64,000 nt of DNA from Nocardia alni (GTDB lineage Bacteria; Actinomycetota; Actinomycetes; Mycobacteriales; Mycobacteriaceae), in contig NZ_JAGPOX010000006.1 of NCBI RefSeq assembly GCF_019038435.1, forward strand, positions 54,893 through 118,892, in the 5' to 3' direction. Below the pieces are notes generated by a model. That model made no database searches, was not told where the DNA came from, and was given only the letters and a program-made list of their open reading frames with translations. A program made the translations under genes and the position numbers. Numbering within the stretch: position 1 is the first letter of the stretch; every line of letters begins with the position of its first letter. Shown piece by piece: positions 16,851 through 25,101 of this stretch.

Positions 16851-18815
16851 TTACGCCAGTTGACGTCGCTTCCCCGGCATCTCGATGATGACTTCGACGC
16901 CCCCGGCGGGCCCGGGCTTGAGCACCATCGACGCGGACTGCTCGGTCAACTTACGGCGAGTGGAGGTCAGTCCGTAGCCGGGTGCCGCACCCCCGAGCCC
17001 GACACCGTCGTCGGACACTCGAAGAATCACCCGGTCCGGAATTCGGCGGGTCAGCGTCGCAGAGATCGTGCACGGACCCGCGTGCTTCGCGGCATTGATC
17101 ATGGCTTCCCGCCCGGCGGCAAGCAGCGCCGCGGACGCACGGGCGCCCAACTCGGGCAAGTCGTCCCCATCGGGCAGATCGACTCCGATCTCGATGCCGA
17201 ACTGCAGTTCGACCTCGGCCACTGTGGCGAGCAGTTCCTCACACAGGGATCGCCCGGGGTCGGCCGCTGCCGCAAGGTGGTTGATCACCTGTCGAACCTC
17301 GTAGTCGCTGCGCTCCATCAGGTCCAGCGCGCGTCGCACCTCCAGGGATCCTGGATGATTCGCGGGCATCTCGCGTTCGAAGAACTCCTCTAGACTCTGC
17401 AGAGATAGCTTTCCGGCGAAGAGCAACTGTGCTACCCGATCGTGGATATCATCCGCGATACGCAACCGTTCCTTCATACGCGCGGTCTCTGCCTGCTCAC
17501 GCAAATACCGATCGGTCGTCCATCCCAGTGCGATCGTCTCGGCCATTCGTCGGGCGGCGTTACGCTCGTGTCGGCGGAACGGTAACCAAGGCGTTCGGAG
17601 CAACGCCAGCGTTGCGCGCACCTCACCGTCGACCGTAATGGGAACCTGAATGGAGACCCATCCGAATTCGCCGGGCAACGCGGGCCTGTACATCGCACTA
17701 CGCAGACCGGAGGACTCCGCGTCGATCCCTTTCAGGAATCCGGTCACCGACTCCACCGATTCGGGATCGCCGGTGATCGCCCGATGCCCGGTTTCCCGGT
17801 AGGCGACCACCGCGGACACGCAGGACAGCACCACTCGAAGTTCGTCCAGAAACGGCTCGATCTCACCGAGACCGCGCCCCGATGCGATAGCGGCGGCCGC
17901 ACGACCGACGGTGGCTACCAACTCTTCGCGTTGTTTCATTTCGAGGCGCTGACGAACTTGCGCCACCGCCGATGCTATGAACGGTGTGAGGCGCTCGGCC
18001 AGATGCGCGTGACGCCAGGTGAATGCGGTCGGCCGATTGGCGACGTGGACGACACCCAGTCTTTCTCCCCCGACATTTATCGGCAGCGTGATGAGGCGCT
18101 CGACCCGGAAGGCCGCATACCACTCCGGAAAGCGAGGGATCTCGACCTCGGGATGGTTCGACAGCATGGTCTCACCGCTCCGGAACACTTCGGCCGTCGA
18201 AGTGGCCACATCCGTACGCTGCACGACAGCCGCGGCCACGAGATCGCCGGACGCCCCGAACGAGCCGGGAAGTACTTGGAGGATATTGCGGTCGTTGAGC
18301 ACCGATACCCCCGCGGATGTCCCGTCGACGAGAGCGCCCAATGCGGCGGTCACACCTCCGAGCAGCTCTTCGATCGACTCCACCGTCAACGCGAGCTCAG
18401 CCAGGATGTGGCCACCGGCGACGATCAGGCATTGTTCAGCCGGCCGGGTGTTGTCGACAGCGGCCGCCGCAAGGCGTGCCAGTGCGCGAAAGGCCACCGC
18501 TACATGCCGTTCGACGACGGGCGTGTAGGTCCATTCCGCCGTGAGCGTGTAGCGGCCGTCGGCGCCGCTGGACACGGTGGCGACTGTTACGTCGCGAGAC
18601 CTGTAGTGCTGCAACGGAAAATCCGCGCACAACCGGGATCCGTCCACCGGCGCCGGCGAGCTCAATCCGGTGGGGAGGCCGCAGCACGCCACAATCGCGT
18701 GCCGGTCCGACAACGTCACGGTCTGTGCACCGAGTATCCCGCGTGCGGTCTGCACGAACCGGAGCGCTCGCACGTCGTCCACGGTATCGGCGGAAACAGA
18801 ATTCAGCGCAGACAT
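16851..18815 (-). CDS. GAF-domain sensor histidine kinase (NarL/LuxR-system type)
   Basis: The 654-residue kinase has no obvious membrane segment. Two GAF-like sensory regions can be seen (about residues 140-290 and 300-430), then the HisKA_3 dimerisation region with the phospho-acceptor His458 in LRIADDIHDRVAQLL, and a HATPase domain with AMINAAKHAGP and DDGVGLGG near 575-610. It is a cytoplasmic sensor, probably of a catabolic metabolite. Its start overlaps the end of the response regulator gene by 13 bases, so the two are coupled. The esterase gene begins 100 bases downstream. Family and partner are clear; the signal is unknown. Confidence 0.9.
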   Translation of the reverse strand: MSALNSVSADTVDDVRALRFVQTARGILGAQTVTLSDRHAIVACCGLPTGLSSPAPVDGSRLCADFPLQHYRSRDVTVATVSSGADGRYTLTAEWTYTPVVERHVAVAFRALARLAAAAVDNTRPAEQCLIVAGGHILAELALTVESIEELLGGVTAALGALVDGTSAGVSVLNDRNILQVLPGSFGASGDLVAAAVVQRTDVATSTAEVFRSGETMLSNHPEVEIPRFPEWYAAFRVERLITLPINVGGERLGVVHVANRPTAFTWRHAHLAERLTPFIASAVAQVRQRLEMKQREELVATVGRAAAAIASGRGLGEIEPFLDELRVVLSCVSAVVAYRETGHRAITGDPESVESVTGFLKGIDAESSGLRSAMYRPALPGEFGWVSIQVPITVDGEVRATLALLRTPWLPFRRHERNAARRMAETIALGWTTDRYLREQAETARMKERLRIADDIHDRVAQLLFAGKLSLQSLEEFFEREMPANHPGSLEVRRALDLMERSDYEVRQVINHLAAAADPGRSLCEELLATVAEVELQFGIEIGVDLPDGDDLPELGARASAALLAAGREAMINAAKHAGPCTISATLTRRIPDRVILRVSDDGVGLGGAAPGYGLTSTRRKLTEQSASMVLKPGPAGGVEVIIEMPGKRRQLA

Positions 18816-19474
18816 GTGGTTTCCCCTGCTGTGGCCACTTCGGGGTCGATCAGGCCCTCGCGAAGAGCGGTGACGATGAGTTCGGGCGTCGTTCTGACCC
18901 CGACTCTTTCCTTGATTCCGTTGACATGGAAGCGAACTGTGGACTCGGATATGTGCAGGCGTCGCGCTATCTGACCATAGGTCAGTCCTTCCGCTACCAG
19001 CTCCAATACCCGTATCTGGTGCTGTGTCAGCGCCCGGCCGCCCTGTATCGGCCGAGAGTGTTCCGATGTGCCGGGCATCAGGTCACGACGCACCACACCT
19101 ACCTGACCGGCCAGCACGGCGGTGAGCAGACCCCGAAGCTCCTTCAGACCCGCACCCTTCGTGGCATATCCCGCGGCTCCGGCGCGAAGGCACCGATGAA
19201 TGACGTCCTCCGCGTTGGAGCTGCTGACGACGACCACTGCTGTATCCGGCCGCGCCTGCAGGAGTGCCTTGCACAATCGGTCACCGGACATGTCGGGAAG
19301 GCGATAATCAACGAGAAAGAGCTCGGGCCGTTCGAGGGACTGCACCTTCAAGGAATCCGCGCCTGTGCCCACTTCCCCCACGATCTCGACGTGGGGGTTT
19401 TCGAAGGCGCAGAGTATCGCTCGCAGGCCCTCTCGCACAACCTCGTGATCGTCGACGATGCATACCTTCACCAC
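18803..19474 (-). CDS. LuxR/NarL family response regulator
   Basis: A 223-residue two-domain regulator. The receiver domain carries the acidic pair in VDDHE, the phosphorylation site Asp56 in FLVDYRLPDMSG and the switch Ser in VVVSSSN; the C-terminal LuxR helix-turn-helix is LTQHQIRVLELVAEGLT through ISESTVRFHV. It is the partner of the GAF kinase encoded immediately after it. The gene lies 23 bases behind the CoA-transferase gene, placing the two-component system inside the catabolic operon it may control. The target promoters cannot be read from the sequence. Confidence 0.93.
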   Translation of the reverse strand: MVKVCIVDDHEVVREGLRAILCAFENPHVEIVGEVGTGADSLKVQSLERPELFLVDYRLPDMSGDRLCKALLQARPDTAVVVVSSSNAEDVIHRCLRAGAAGYATKGAGLKELRGLLTAVLAGQVGVVRRDLMPGTSEHSRPIQGGRALTQHQIRVLELVAEGLTYGQIARRLHISESTVRFHVNGIKERVGVRTTPELIVTALREGLIDPEVATAGETTCLR

Positions 19475-19497
19475 TGTTTCGTCCTTTCGCGTCCGAT

Positions 19498-20730
19498 TCA
19501 GATGACGCTTTCTTCCCGCAGTCGGCCGATATCTTCGGGGGACATCTCGAGGAATGTTCGAAGTACCTCCTCGGTGTCTTCGCCGAGCAGCGGCGCAGGA
19601 GCGGCGGGCGCCGGCGAGTCACCCATCTGCAGCGGGCTTCCGAGCACGGTGCACGCACGCTCTCCCTCTCCGATCTCGGTGAGCATCCCCCGATCCCGCA
19701 GCACCGGATCGTGAATCACCTCGTTCAGAGACCGGACCGGCGCGGCCGGAACGTCCGCGGCCTGCAACAGACGGAATGCCTCGGCCTTGTCCAGCCCGCG
19801 AGTCCACGCCGACACGGCGTCATCGATGTCATCCATCTTCAGAACCCGGCCGGCCGGAGTCGCGAGTGCCGGATCGTCCGCGAGATCGTCACGGCCCATG
19901 AGACCGCAGAGATCGGTCCAGTGCTTCGGACGTAAGCACAGGATTGCCAGCCAGCCATCGATGACCGGGTAAATGTTGTACGGGCACACCGCGAGACCAC
20001 CGTGCCGATTGCCGGTGCGCTCGGGAAAATCACCGCCGGCTTCGAGCAGACCCGCGATATTGGATGTCAATGTCGGGACGATGGCGTCCTGCATCGCCAC
20101 CTCCACGTGTTGCCCCTCCCCGGTCCGCTCCCTTTGGAACAGGGCAGCGAGAACCGCGGACGTCAGGTGGCTCCCGGCAGCGAAGTCCACGACCGCGGGC
20201 CCGGCCTTCACCGGAGCCTGGTCAGCGAACCCTGTCGTGGTCACGACCCCGGACATGGCCTGCACCGTGACGTCCATCCCCCGCATTCCTTCGGCCGCAG
20301 GGTGGTCGCCGTAGGCGCGACCCGACGCGAGGACGAGTGTCGGTCGCACCGCGTGCAGCACATCCCAGCCGATGCCGAGCCTGTCCATGACACCAGGGGC
20401 GAAGTTCTCCACGACGACGTCCGCTCGACGTACCAGCTCGAGGAAAAGATCTCTGCCCTGCGGTTTCTTCAGGTCCAGACGCACGCCCTTCTTACCCGCG
20501 TTGAGCATGAGAAACGCCTGTCCGGATGTCGCACCCGAGGACCGCCAGCGAATCGGCTCACCGCCGAAGGGCTCGATCTTGATCACTGTGGCACCGAGCG
20601 ACCGCAAAAGATGGGTGCAGTACGGCCCGGCATAGACCTGCCCCAGGTCGAGCACGACGATCCCCGCGAGGGCGCCTCGGGGCGAACCGAGGTCTTGCTC
20701 GCGAATGGTCCCCGCGTGGCTGTCGTTCAT
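19498..20730 (-). CDS. CaiB/BaiF family (type III) CoA-transferase
   Basis: The 410-residue protein shows the family marks: VLDLGQVYAGPYCTHLLRSL at the N-terminus, LDLKKPQGRD, VVVENFAPGVMDRLG and the catalytic Asp153 in GMDVTVQAMSG. Type III enzymes move CoA between a donor thioester and a free acid. In this setting it would activate a carboxylate formed by ring opening for beta-oxidation. GGAG stands four bases before the ATG. It is the first gene of the long minus-strand array and faces the IclR regulator gene across a 98-base region holding a clear inverted repeat, so it is probably controlled by that regulator. Confidence 0.9.
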   Translation of the reverse strand: MNDSHAGTIREQDLGSPRGALAGIVVLDLGQVYAGPYCTHLLRSLGATVIKIEPFGGEPIRWRSSGATSGQAFLMLNAGKKGVRLDLKKPQGRDLFLELVRRADVVVENFAPGVMDRLGIGWDVLHAVRPTLVLASGRAYGDHPAAEGMRGMDVTVQAMSGVVTTTGFADQAPVKAGPAVVDFAAGSHLTSAVLAALFQRERTGEGQHVEVAMQDAIVPTLTSNIAGLLEAGGDFPERTGNRHGGLAVCPYNIYPVIDGWLAILCLRPKHWTDLCGLMGRDDLADDPALATPAGRVLKMDDIDDAVSAWTRGLDKAEAFRLLQAADVPAAPVRSLNEVIHDPVLRDRGMLTEIGEGERACTVLGSPLQMGDSPAPAAPAPLLGEDTEEVLRTFLEMSPEDIGRLREESVI

Positions 20731-20745
20731 GCCGCTCCGTCCGTA

Positions 20746-20774
20746 TATCCGGATACAAATCCGTACCTACGGAT
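20746..20774. promoter_or_regulatory. Inverted repeats, likely IclR operator
   Basis: Between the CoA-transferase and IclR genes lie two perfect palindromes: TATCCGGATA at 20746-20755 and ATCCGTA-CC-TACGGAT at 20759-20774 (two seven-base arms, two-base centre). They share the half-site TATCCG. Their place between divergent start codons suggests the binding site through which the IclR protein controls both genes. A similar 7-2-7 repeat lies beside the second IclR gene. Confidence 0.65.
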
Positions 20775-20828
20775 ACGATAAGTACGGCGGACCACGCCGT
20801 CAATGTCCTCACCGTTAGAGTCGGAACG

Positions 20829-21572
20829 ATGCCGCCACGTCACCACCGCACTGTCGATCGAATCGCCGCCATCCTCGACGCGGTCGCTCCGGTGACCCCG
20901 GGCCTGACGCTCGCCGCGCTCGCGGACCGTCTCGACGCGCCGAAGAGCTCGATCCACGAACTGGTCAACGGGCTCCTCGCAACGGGATACCTCGTCGAGA
21001 GAGATCACCGGGTCAACCTCGGTCCCGCACCCTTTGTGCTGACGCTGAACGGAAACCGGATGGCGGCCCGGGAGATCGACCGCGATCTCCTCCCGCGGAT
21101 CCATGACGCCGTCGGGTGCAGCGTGCTGATCGGAATCCAGGTTGGCATGTCGCTGGTTTACATCGATCAGCTCGGCGACGAGCCGGCACTCGAATTCGCC
21201 GCCCGGAACCACAACAGGCGCTCGCTGTACGGAACCGCGTCGGGAAAGGTGATCCTGGCGAATCTTCCCGGACGCGACATGGATGCGCTGCTGCACTCGG
21301 CGACTCCGGACGAACGTGAAGAAGTGGACCGCTTCCTGACCGAACTGCCCGACATCAGGGCCACAGGACTCGCCTATAATCCGGGATTGACAATTCCCAA
21401 TGTATACTCCGTGGCCACCGCTCTGCGCAGTCCGGACGGTCTTCCCGTCGCTGCCGTCTGCGCCATCACCCGGAGTGAGCGGAAAGAAGAACTTCCAGGA
21501 ATCGGGCGAAAGATGCGCACACTGCTGGCCGGAGCCGAGACCATTCCCGACGCTTCCGGCCTGCGGTGCTAG
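20829..21572 (+). CDS. IclR family transcriptional regulator
   Basis: The 247-residue regulator has an N-terminal winged helix (TVDRIAAILDAV through APKSSIHELVNGLLATGYL) and the IclR effector domain with LYGTASGKVILA and GLAYNPGLTIPNVYSVATAL. Such proteins bind aromatic or short-chain acids and repress or activate the adjacent operon. It is divergent from the CoA-transferase gene and very probably regulates it and itself through the palindromes between them. The downstream SDR gene converges on it with a strong hairpin in the gap. Confidence 0.9.
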   Translation: MPPRHHRTVDRIAAILDAVAPVTPGLTLAALADRLDAPKSSIHELVNGLLATGYLVERDHRVNLGPAPFVLTLNGNRMAAREIDRDLLPRIHDAVGCSVLIGIQVGMSLVYIDQLGDEPALEFAARNHNRRSLYGTASGKVILANLPGRDMDALLHSATPDEREEVDRFLTELPDIRATGLAYNPGLTIPNVYSVATALRSPDGLPVAAVCAITRSERKEELPGIGRKMRTLLAGAETIPDASGLRC

Positions 21573-21685
21573 AAACAGGATTCTCGTAGCTATCGCACGC
21601 CGAGCCGTTGCGCGACCAGATGCCGGTTTAAATGTGAGCATCGTTCACACGCCTCGCCGCCATCGATTGTTCCGGCCCCGCACCG

Positions 21686-21722
21686 TGGCTGCATGCAAGG
21701 GATTTCCCCAAGCATGCAGCCA
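21686..21722. terminator. Hairpin between convergent IclR and SDR genes
   Basis: Eleven-base perfect arms (TGGCTGCATGC and GCATGCAGCCA) flank a 15-base loop that itself contains GGG and CCC. It lies five bases past the SDR stop and 113 bases past the IclR stop, as expected of a shared two-way terminator, although no T-run is present. Confidence 0.6.
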
Positions 21723-21727
21723 TGGAT

Positions 21728-22570
21728 TCACTTCTTCAGGAGGAAGCCGGCATCCACCGGCAGCGAAACTCCCGTGACAAACCTGGCATCGTCCGAGGCG
21801 AGAAACACGAGAGCGTTGCTGATGTCGACCGGGTCCACCCATGGAATCGGCAGGATATTCGCCCGCACATAATTCGAGTCCGGAAGCTCGGCGTCGGCGC
21901 GCGTCGGCTTTTCGAGATGAGGCATGAACAATTTGAGAATTGTCTCGTTCTGGATCATGTCCGTGTCCACGTTGGTCGGGAGAATAGCGTTCACACGGAT
22001 GAATTGAGGACCCAATTCCAGCGCCAGCGTCTTCATCAACCCGAGTACGCCGTGCTTTGTGGCGGTGTAGTGTCCGAGATTCGGCACAGCCATAAGGCCC
22101 ATAGCGGAGCTGGTGAAAGTGATCGAGCCACCGCGTCCGCCGGCGATGATGTGCGGAACAGTGGCCTGCACAGTGTGAAAGGCACCGGTGAGATTGACGT
22201 CGATCACATCCTGCCAGCTCTGTTCCTCCAGATCGAGAACCTGGGATGTCGACGCGATACCCGCGTTGACCGAAACGACGTCGAGGCGGCCCAACTCGCT
22301 CACGCAGGCCGACACCGATTCTTCCAGGGCGGCCCGGTCGCGAACGTCGGCCTTCGCCGTGACGATCCGCCGGTCGAACTTCTCTACAAGACTCACTGTC
22401 TTCTGCAGATCGTCCTCGGTCCCCATCGAGTGACCGGCACTGGCGATCTGATCACAGATGTCGATCGCGATGATGTCCGCGCCCTCTTCCGCGAGCCGCA
22501 CCGCATGACTGCGTCCCTGCCCCCGAGCAGCCCCGGTGATCAGGGCGACTTTGCCGTCGAATTTTCCCAT
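21728..22570 (-). CDS. Mycofactocin-coupled SDR family oxidoreductase, copy 3
   Basis: The 280-residue enzyme has TGAARGQGRSHAVRLAEEGA at the cofactor site, Ser in FTSSAMG and Tyr-Lys in YTATKHG, ending ARFVTGVSLPVDAGFLLKK. It is the closest in form to classical carveol dehydrogenases and shares the insert after the second strand with copy 2. AGGAG precedes the ATG. It is the third gene of a minus-strand run after the FAD hydroxylase and the SnoaL-like gene, separated by 33 bases, so it may act on a hydroxylated intermediate of that branch. The mycofactocin link is a family property; the substrate is not known. Confidence 0.88.
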   Translation of the reverse strand: MGKFDGKVALITGAARGQGRSHAVRLAEEGADIIAIDICDQIASAGHSMGTEDDLQKTVSLVEKFDRRIVTAKADVRDRAALEESVSACVSELGRLDVVSVNAGIASTSQVLDLEEQSWQDVIDVNLTGAFHTVQATVPHIIAGGRGGSITFTSSAMGLMAVPNLGHYTATKHGVLGLMKTLALELGPQFIRVNAILPTNVDTDMIQNETILKLFMPHLEKPTRADAELPDSNYVRANILPIPWVDPVDISNALVFLASDDARFVTGVSLPVDAGFLLKK

Positions 22571-22603
22571 TTTGCGCTCCTGCAGTTCAGATCTATATCG
22601 AAT

Positions 22604-22981
22604 TCACGAAATTCGAGTCGTGTCGACGTATACCCGGTATCCACTTATCCGGTCGCCATCGAAATCGAGAAAAGAACTGCCCTTGACCTTTTCGATACGT
22701 CCGTCTGTGAACTTGTAGGAGACGATCAATTCCAGACCCACCGACCCTCGGGCCGAATCCGTGGTGAGGCTGACGATCTCGTGCGTAACGGATGCGAAAT
22801 TTCCTTTCCAGTCTACGACGAATTTCCCGATCGCGTCACGTCCGGATACCGGGTCATAGTCGTTGAAGGCGAAGACGGCGTCTTCCGTGAGCCGCCGTTC
22901 GAATACACCGGGATCATTCGCGTCGAGTTCGCGGTAAAAATCGGTGGCTGCGGCCGCGTGGTCGAATGTTGTTCGAGTCAT
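22604..22981 (-). CDS. SnoaL/NTF2-like protein
   Basis: This 125-residue protein fits the NTF2-like fold seen in SnoaL cyclases, ketosteroid isomerases and small dioxygenase subunits: HAAAATDFYRELDANDPGVFERRLTEDAVF, then VSGRDAIGKFV and alternating strands ending in DFDGDRISGYRVYVD. AAAGGAG precedes the ATG at 22981. It lies between the FAD hydroxylase and mycofactocin-type SDR genes, 34 bases behind the former. It could isomerise or bind a hydroxylated intermediate. No catalytic residues can be assigned with certainty. Confidence 0.7.
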   Translation of the reverse strand: MTRTTFDHAAAATDFYRELDANDPGVFERRLTEDAVFAFNDYDPVSGRDAIGKFVVDWKGNFASVTHEIVSLTTDSARGSVGLELIVSYKFTDGRIEKVKGSSFLDFDGDRISGYRVYVDTTRIS

Positions 22982-23015
22982 GGACTTCTCCTTTGGAGTC
23001 GGGTATAGCAAGAAA

Positions 23016-24764
23016 CTATTTTGTGGCAATCGAGGCGGGGCCTGCTTCCGCACGGGCCACCACCTCCTGAGACTCGGTCCGACCGGTCACTTTCCGGATC
23101 AAAGCTGGAACATCTTCGGGCAACCGATCTCCACGCCAAGCGACGTGACCGTCCGGTCGGACCAATACCAGATCCCGCTCGTATACGACCCGGGCGTTCG
23201 CATCGTCGACCTCGAGAACTCGCAACGGGACACCAGCGGCCGCCGAAGCCTCCAGCAGCTCTGCGACCGCTGATTTGCCGACGAAGCTGACGATGGTGAA
23301 GTTGTTCCGGTAGACGTCGAGTGGGGAAGTCCCACTCGCGAGCATCACGTGCGGTGCGCGCACGCCGGGAGTTGTCGTGGGGGTGTAGCTCGAGCCGTCA
23401 CCATCCGCCACATCGCTCCCATCGGGGATGATGGCCGACGAACGGTATCGATAGCCCATCTCGACACCGAAACTCTCGTGCTCGCCCGTATTCGATGCGA
23501 AGTAGTCGACCAGAAGTTTGCGGTGCGCTTCCGATTCCGCACTGTCGCCCTCGATCAACACCCGGTCGGCGATTTCCTGGGCATTGACGTGAACATTCAG
23601 GTGCCGGAAAGACCAGTCGCGCGCGGTGACGGCCACCGGCCGCCGCTCGGTCTCGTAGGTGTCCAGCAGCGCGTCGCCACCGAACCCCTTGATGACGGCG
23701 GCGAGCTTCCATCCCAGGTTGACGGCGTCGGCGATTCCTGTGTTCAGCCCGTACCCACCAGTAGGGATCACCTCGTGCGCGGCGTCACCGGCGACGAACA
23801 GCCGACCATCACGATAGCGGTCCGCCACCAGCACGTTCGCTTGCCATACGCTGCTCTGCAGCACCTCGTCCACTTCGAGGTGCCGGCCGCAGACCTCGTC
23901 GAGGAGTTCCTGCTTGTCGATATCCTCGGTTCGAACGCCGTCGGTAATCGCGCTTGTCTGGAGGGTCCATGTGTCACGCTCGTCCTGAGCGATGATCGCC
24001 CCGACTCCACCGCCGACAAAGAACGTGTGCCAGAACTGCCCGTGCGAATGCAGGGTCTCGAGATCCCGCGACTTGAAATGGATCTGACAGAACGTGATCA
24101 CACCACGCTCGCCTTCCATCTCCAGGTTCATCGCGCGGCGGACGACCGATCCCGCTCCGTCGCATCCGACGACGTAGTCCGCGTCGATCGTATGACCGGC
24201 GCCACCGGAAGGAGGAACGACGTCGACCTTCACGCCGCCGTTCGCCCGGTGGACCGCGTCGACTCGCCACGGTCGCAGTACCTCGATGTTCGGGTCAGCT
24301 AGGCAGTGGCTCATGAGGAGCTTCTCGACCTCGATCTGGGTGACCCGTTGCCAGGCGTGCGCAGGGGTGGTCCCGTCGTTCGCGGAAGCGATCCTCTTCG
24401 ACATCTCCTCCACGCTGGGATATGACCAGCGGCCTACCTCCGGGCCCGCCATGGACGTGCAGAATACGACGTCGTGCGAGTGCTCCGCCGCCACTCCGAC
24501 AGAGCGGATCTCATCCACCAGGCCGAGGCGGTCCAGTAGTTCCATACTGCGTGCGTTCGTCAGATCCATCTTCGGAAAACCCGTGGTCTGCGGCGCTTGC
24601 TCGACGATCGTGCTCGTCACTCCATGAAGACTGAGCTCCAATGCGAGAATCATGCCAACGGGGCCCGCACCGGCGATCAGCACGGACCGACGAAACGTCG
24701 TGTCGATCGCAAGGTCCCCGGAAGGCGCCTCGCGTTCTGACGAACTATTGGTCGGATGACTCAT
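23016..24764 (-). CDS. FAD-dependent aromatic hydroxylase (PheA/TfdB, MhpA type)
   Basis: The 582-residue class A flavoprotein monooxygenase has the FAD motif GAGPVG at residues 32-37, the DG motif in VVGCDGAGSVVR and the GD motif in RLFVAGDAAHEVIPTGGYG, plus a C-terminal thioredoxin-like domain ending DGHVAWRGD as in phenol hydroxylases and MhpA. It should add a hydroxyl group ortho or para to an existing one using NAD(P)H and oxygen. The ATG at 24764 follows AAAGG at eight bases; a TTG five codons upstream is a poorer choice. Paired with the extradiol dioxygenase operon on the other side of the PucR gene it suggests a phenolic substrate turned into a ring-cleavable diol or triol. Confidence 0.88.
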   Translation of the reverse strand: MSHPTNSSSEREAPSGDLAIDTTFRRSVLIAGAGPVGMILALELSLHGVTSTIVEQAPQTTGFPKMDLTNARSMELLDRLGLVDEIRSVGVAAEHSHDVVFCTSMAGPEVGRWSYPSVEEMSKRIASANDGTTPAHAWQRVTQIEVEKLLMSHCLADPNIEVLRPWRVDAVHRANGGVKVDVVPPSGGAGHTIDADYVVGCDGAGSVVRRAMNLEMEGERGVITFCQIHFKSRDLETLHSHGQFWHTFFVGGGVGAIIAQDERDTWTLQTSAITDGVRTEDIDKQELLDEVCGRHLEVDEVLQSSVWQANVLVADRYRDGRLFVAGDAAHEVIPTGGYGLNTGIADAVNLGWKLAAVIKGFGGDALLDTYETERRPVAVTARDWSFRHLNVHVNAQEIADRVLIEGDSAESEAHRKLLVDYFASNTGEHESFGVEMGYRYRSSAIIPDGSDVADGDGSSYTPTTTPGVRAPHVMLASGTSPLDVYRNNFTIVSFVGKSAVAELLEASAAAGVPLRVLEVDDANARVVYERDLVLVRPDGHVAWRGDRLPEDVPALIRKVTGRTESQEVVARAEAGPASIATK

Positions 24765-25101
24765 GAGGATGCCTTTCAAAGCTGATTCGCCGCTGTGGCG
24801 CCGGGTGCGTGCAACGCCACCTGGGATCGCCGATGGGGAAGGGGGAGCGCTGGTTCGCCTCTGATGGGCGTTTACCAGGGAAGGCGTGTCATTCGGGAAG
24901 CCTCACCTCGACCGATCGAGGCTCGTAGCCCCGATCGTGGCGTCCATGATCCCTCGGGTTCCGTATGTGTCTTGCGCCACAAGTAGAGCGCAGAAGGGAC
25001 ACACACCGCACTGTTGCGTGACACAGCATTGCTGCCTGTTTTTGGTTTTCAGGCCAGTTCGCCCCGAAACGGCCGCACCACCGCCAGCGGCCCGAACGCC
25101 C
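24765..25101. other. Intergenic region upstream of the FAD hydroxylase gene
   Basis: This 337-base gap holds no convincing gene; a 95-residue cysteine-containing open frame on the minus strand lacks a ribosome site and family features. The stretch near 24960-25050 is locally richer in A and T and contains CAGCA-T-TGCTG at 25024-25034, which could belong to the hydroxylase promoter. The left part must carry that promoter, the right part the end of the PucR transcript. Confidence 0.5.
25071..25092 (-). terminator. Hairpin after the PucR-type gene
   Basis: GGCCGC and GCGGCC arms with a ten-base loop lie about ten bases past the PucR stop and are followed on the minus strand by GTTTC. A GC-rich stem with a weak T tail makes it a modest terminator candidate. 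Confidence 0.4.
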
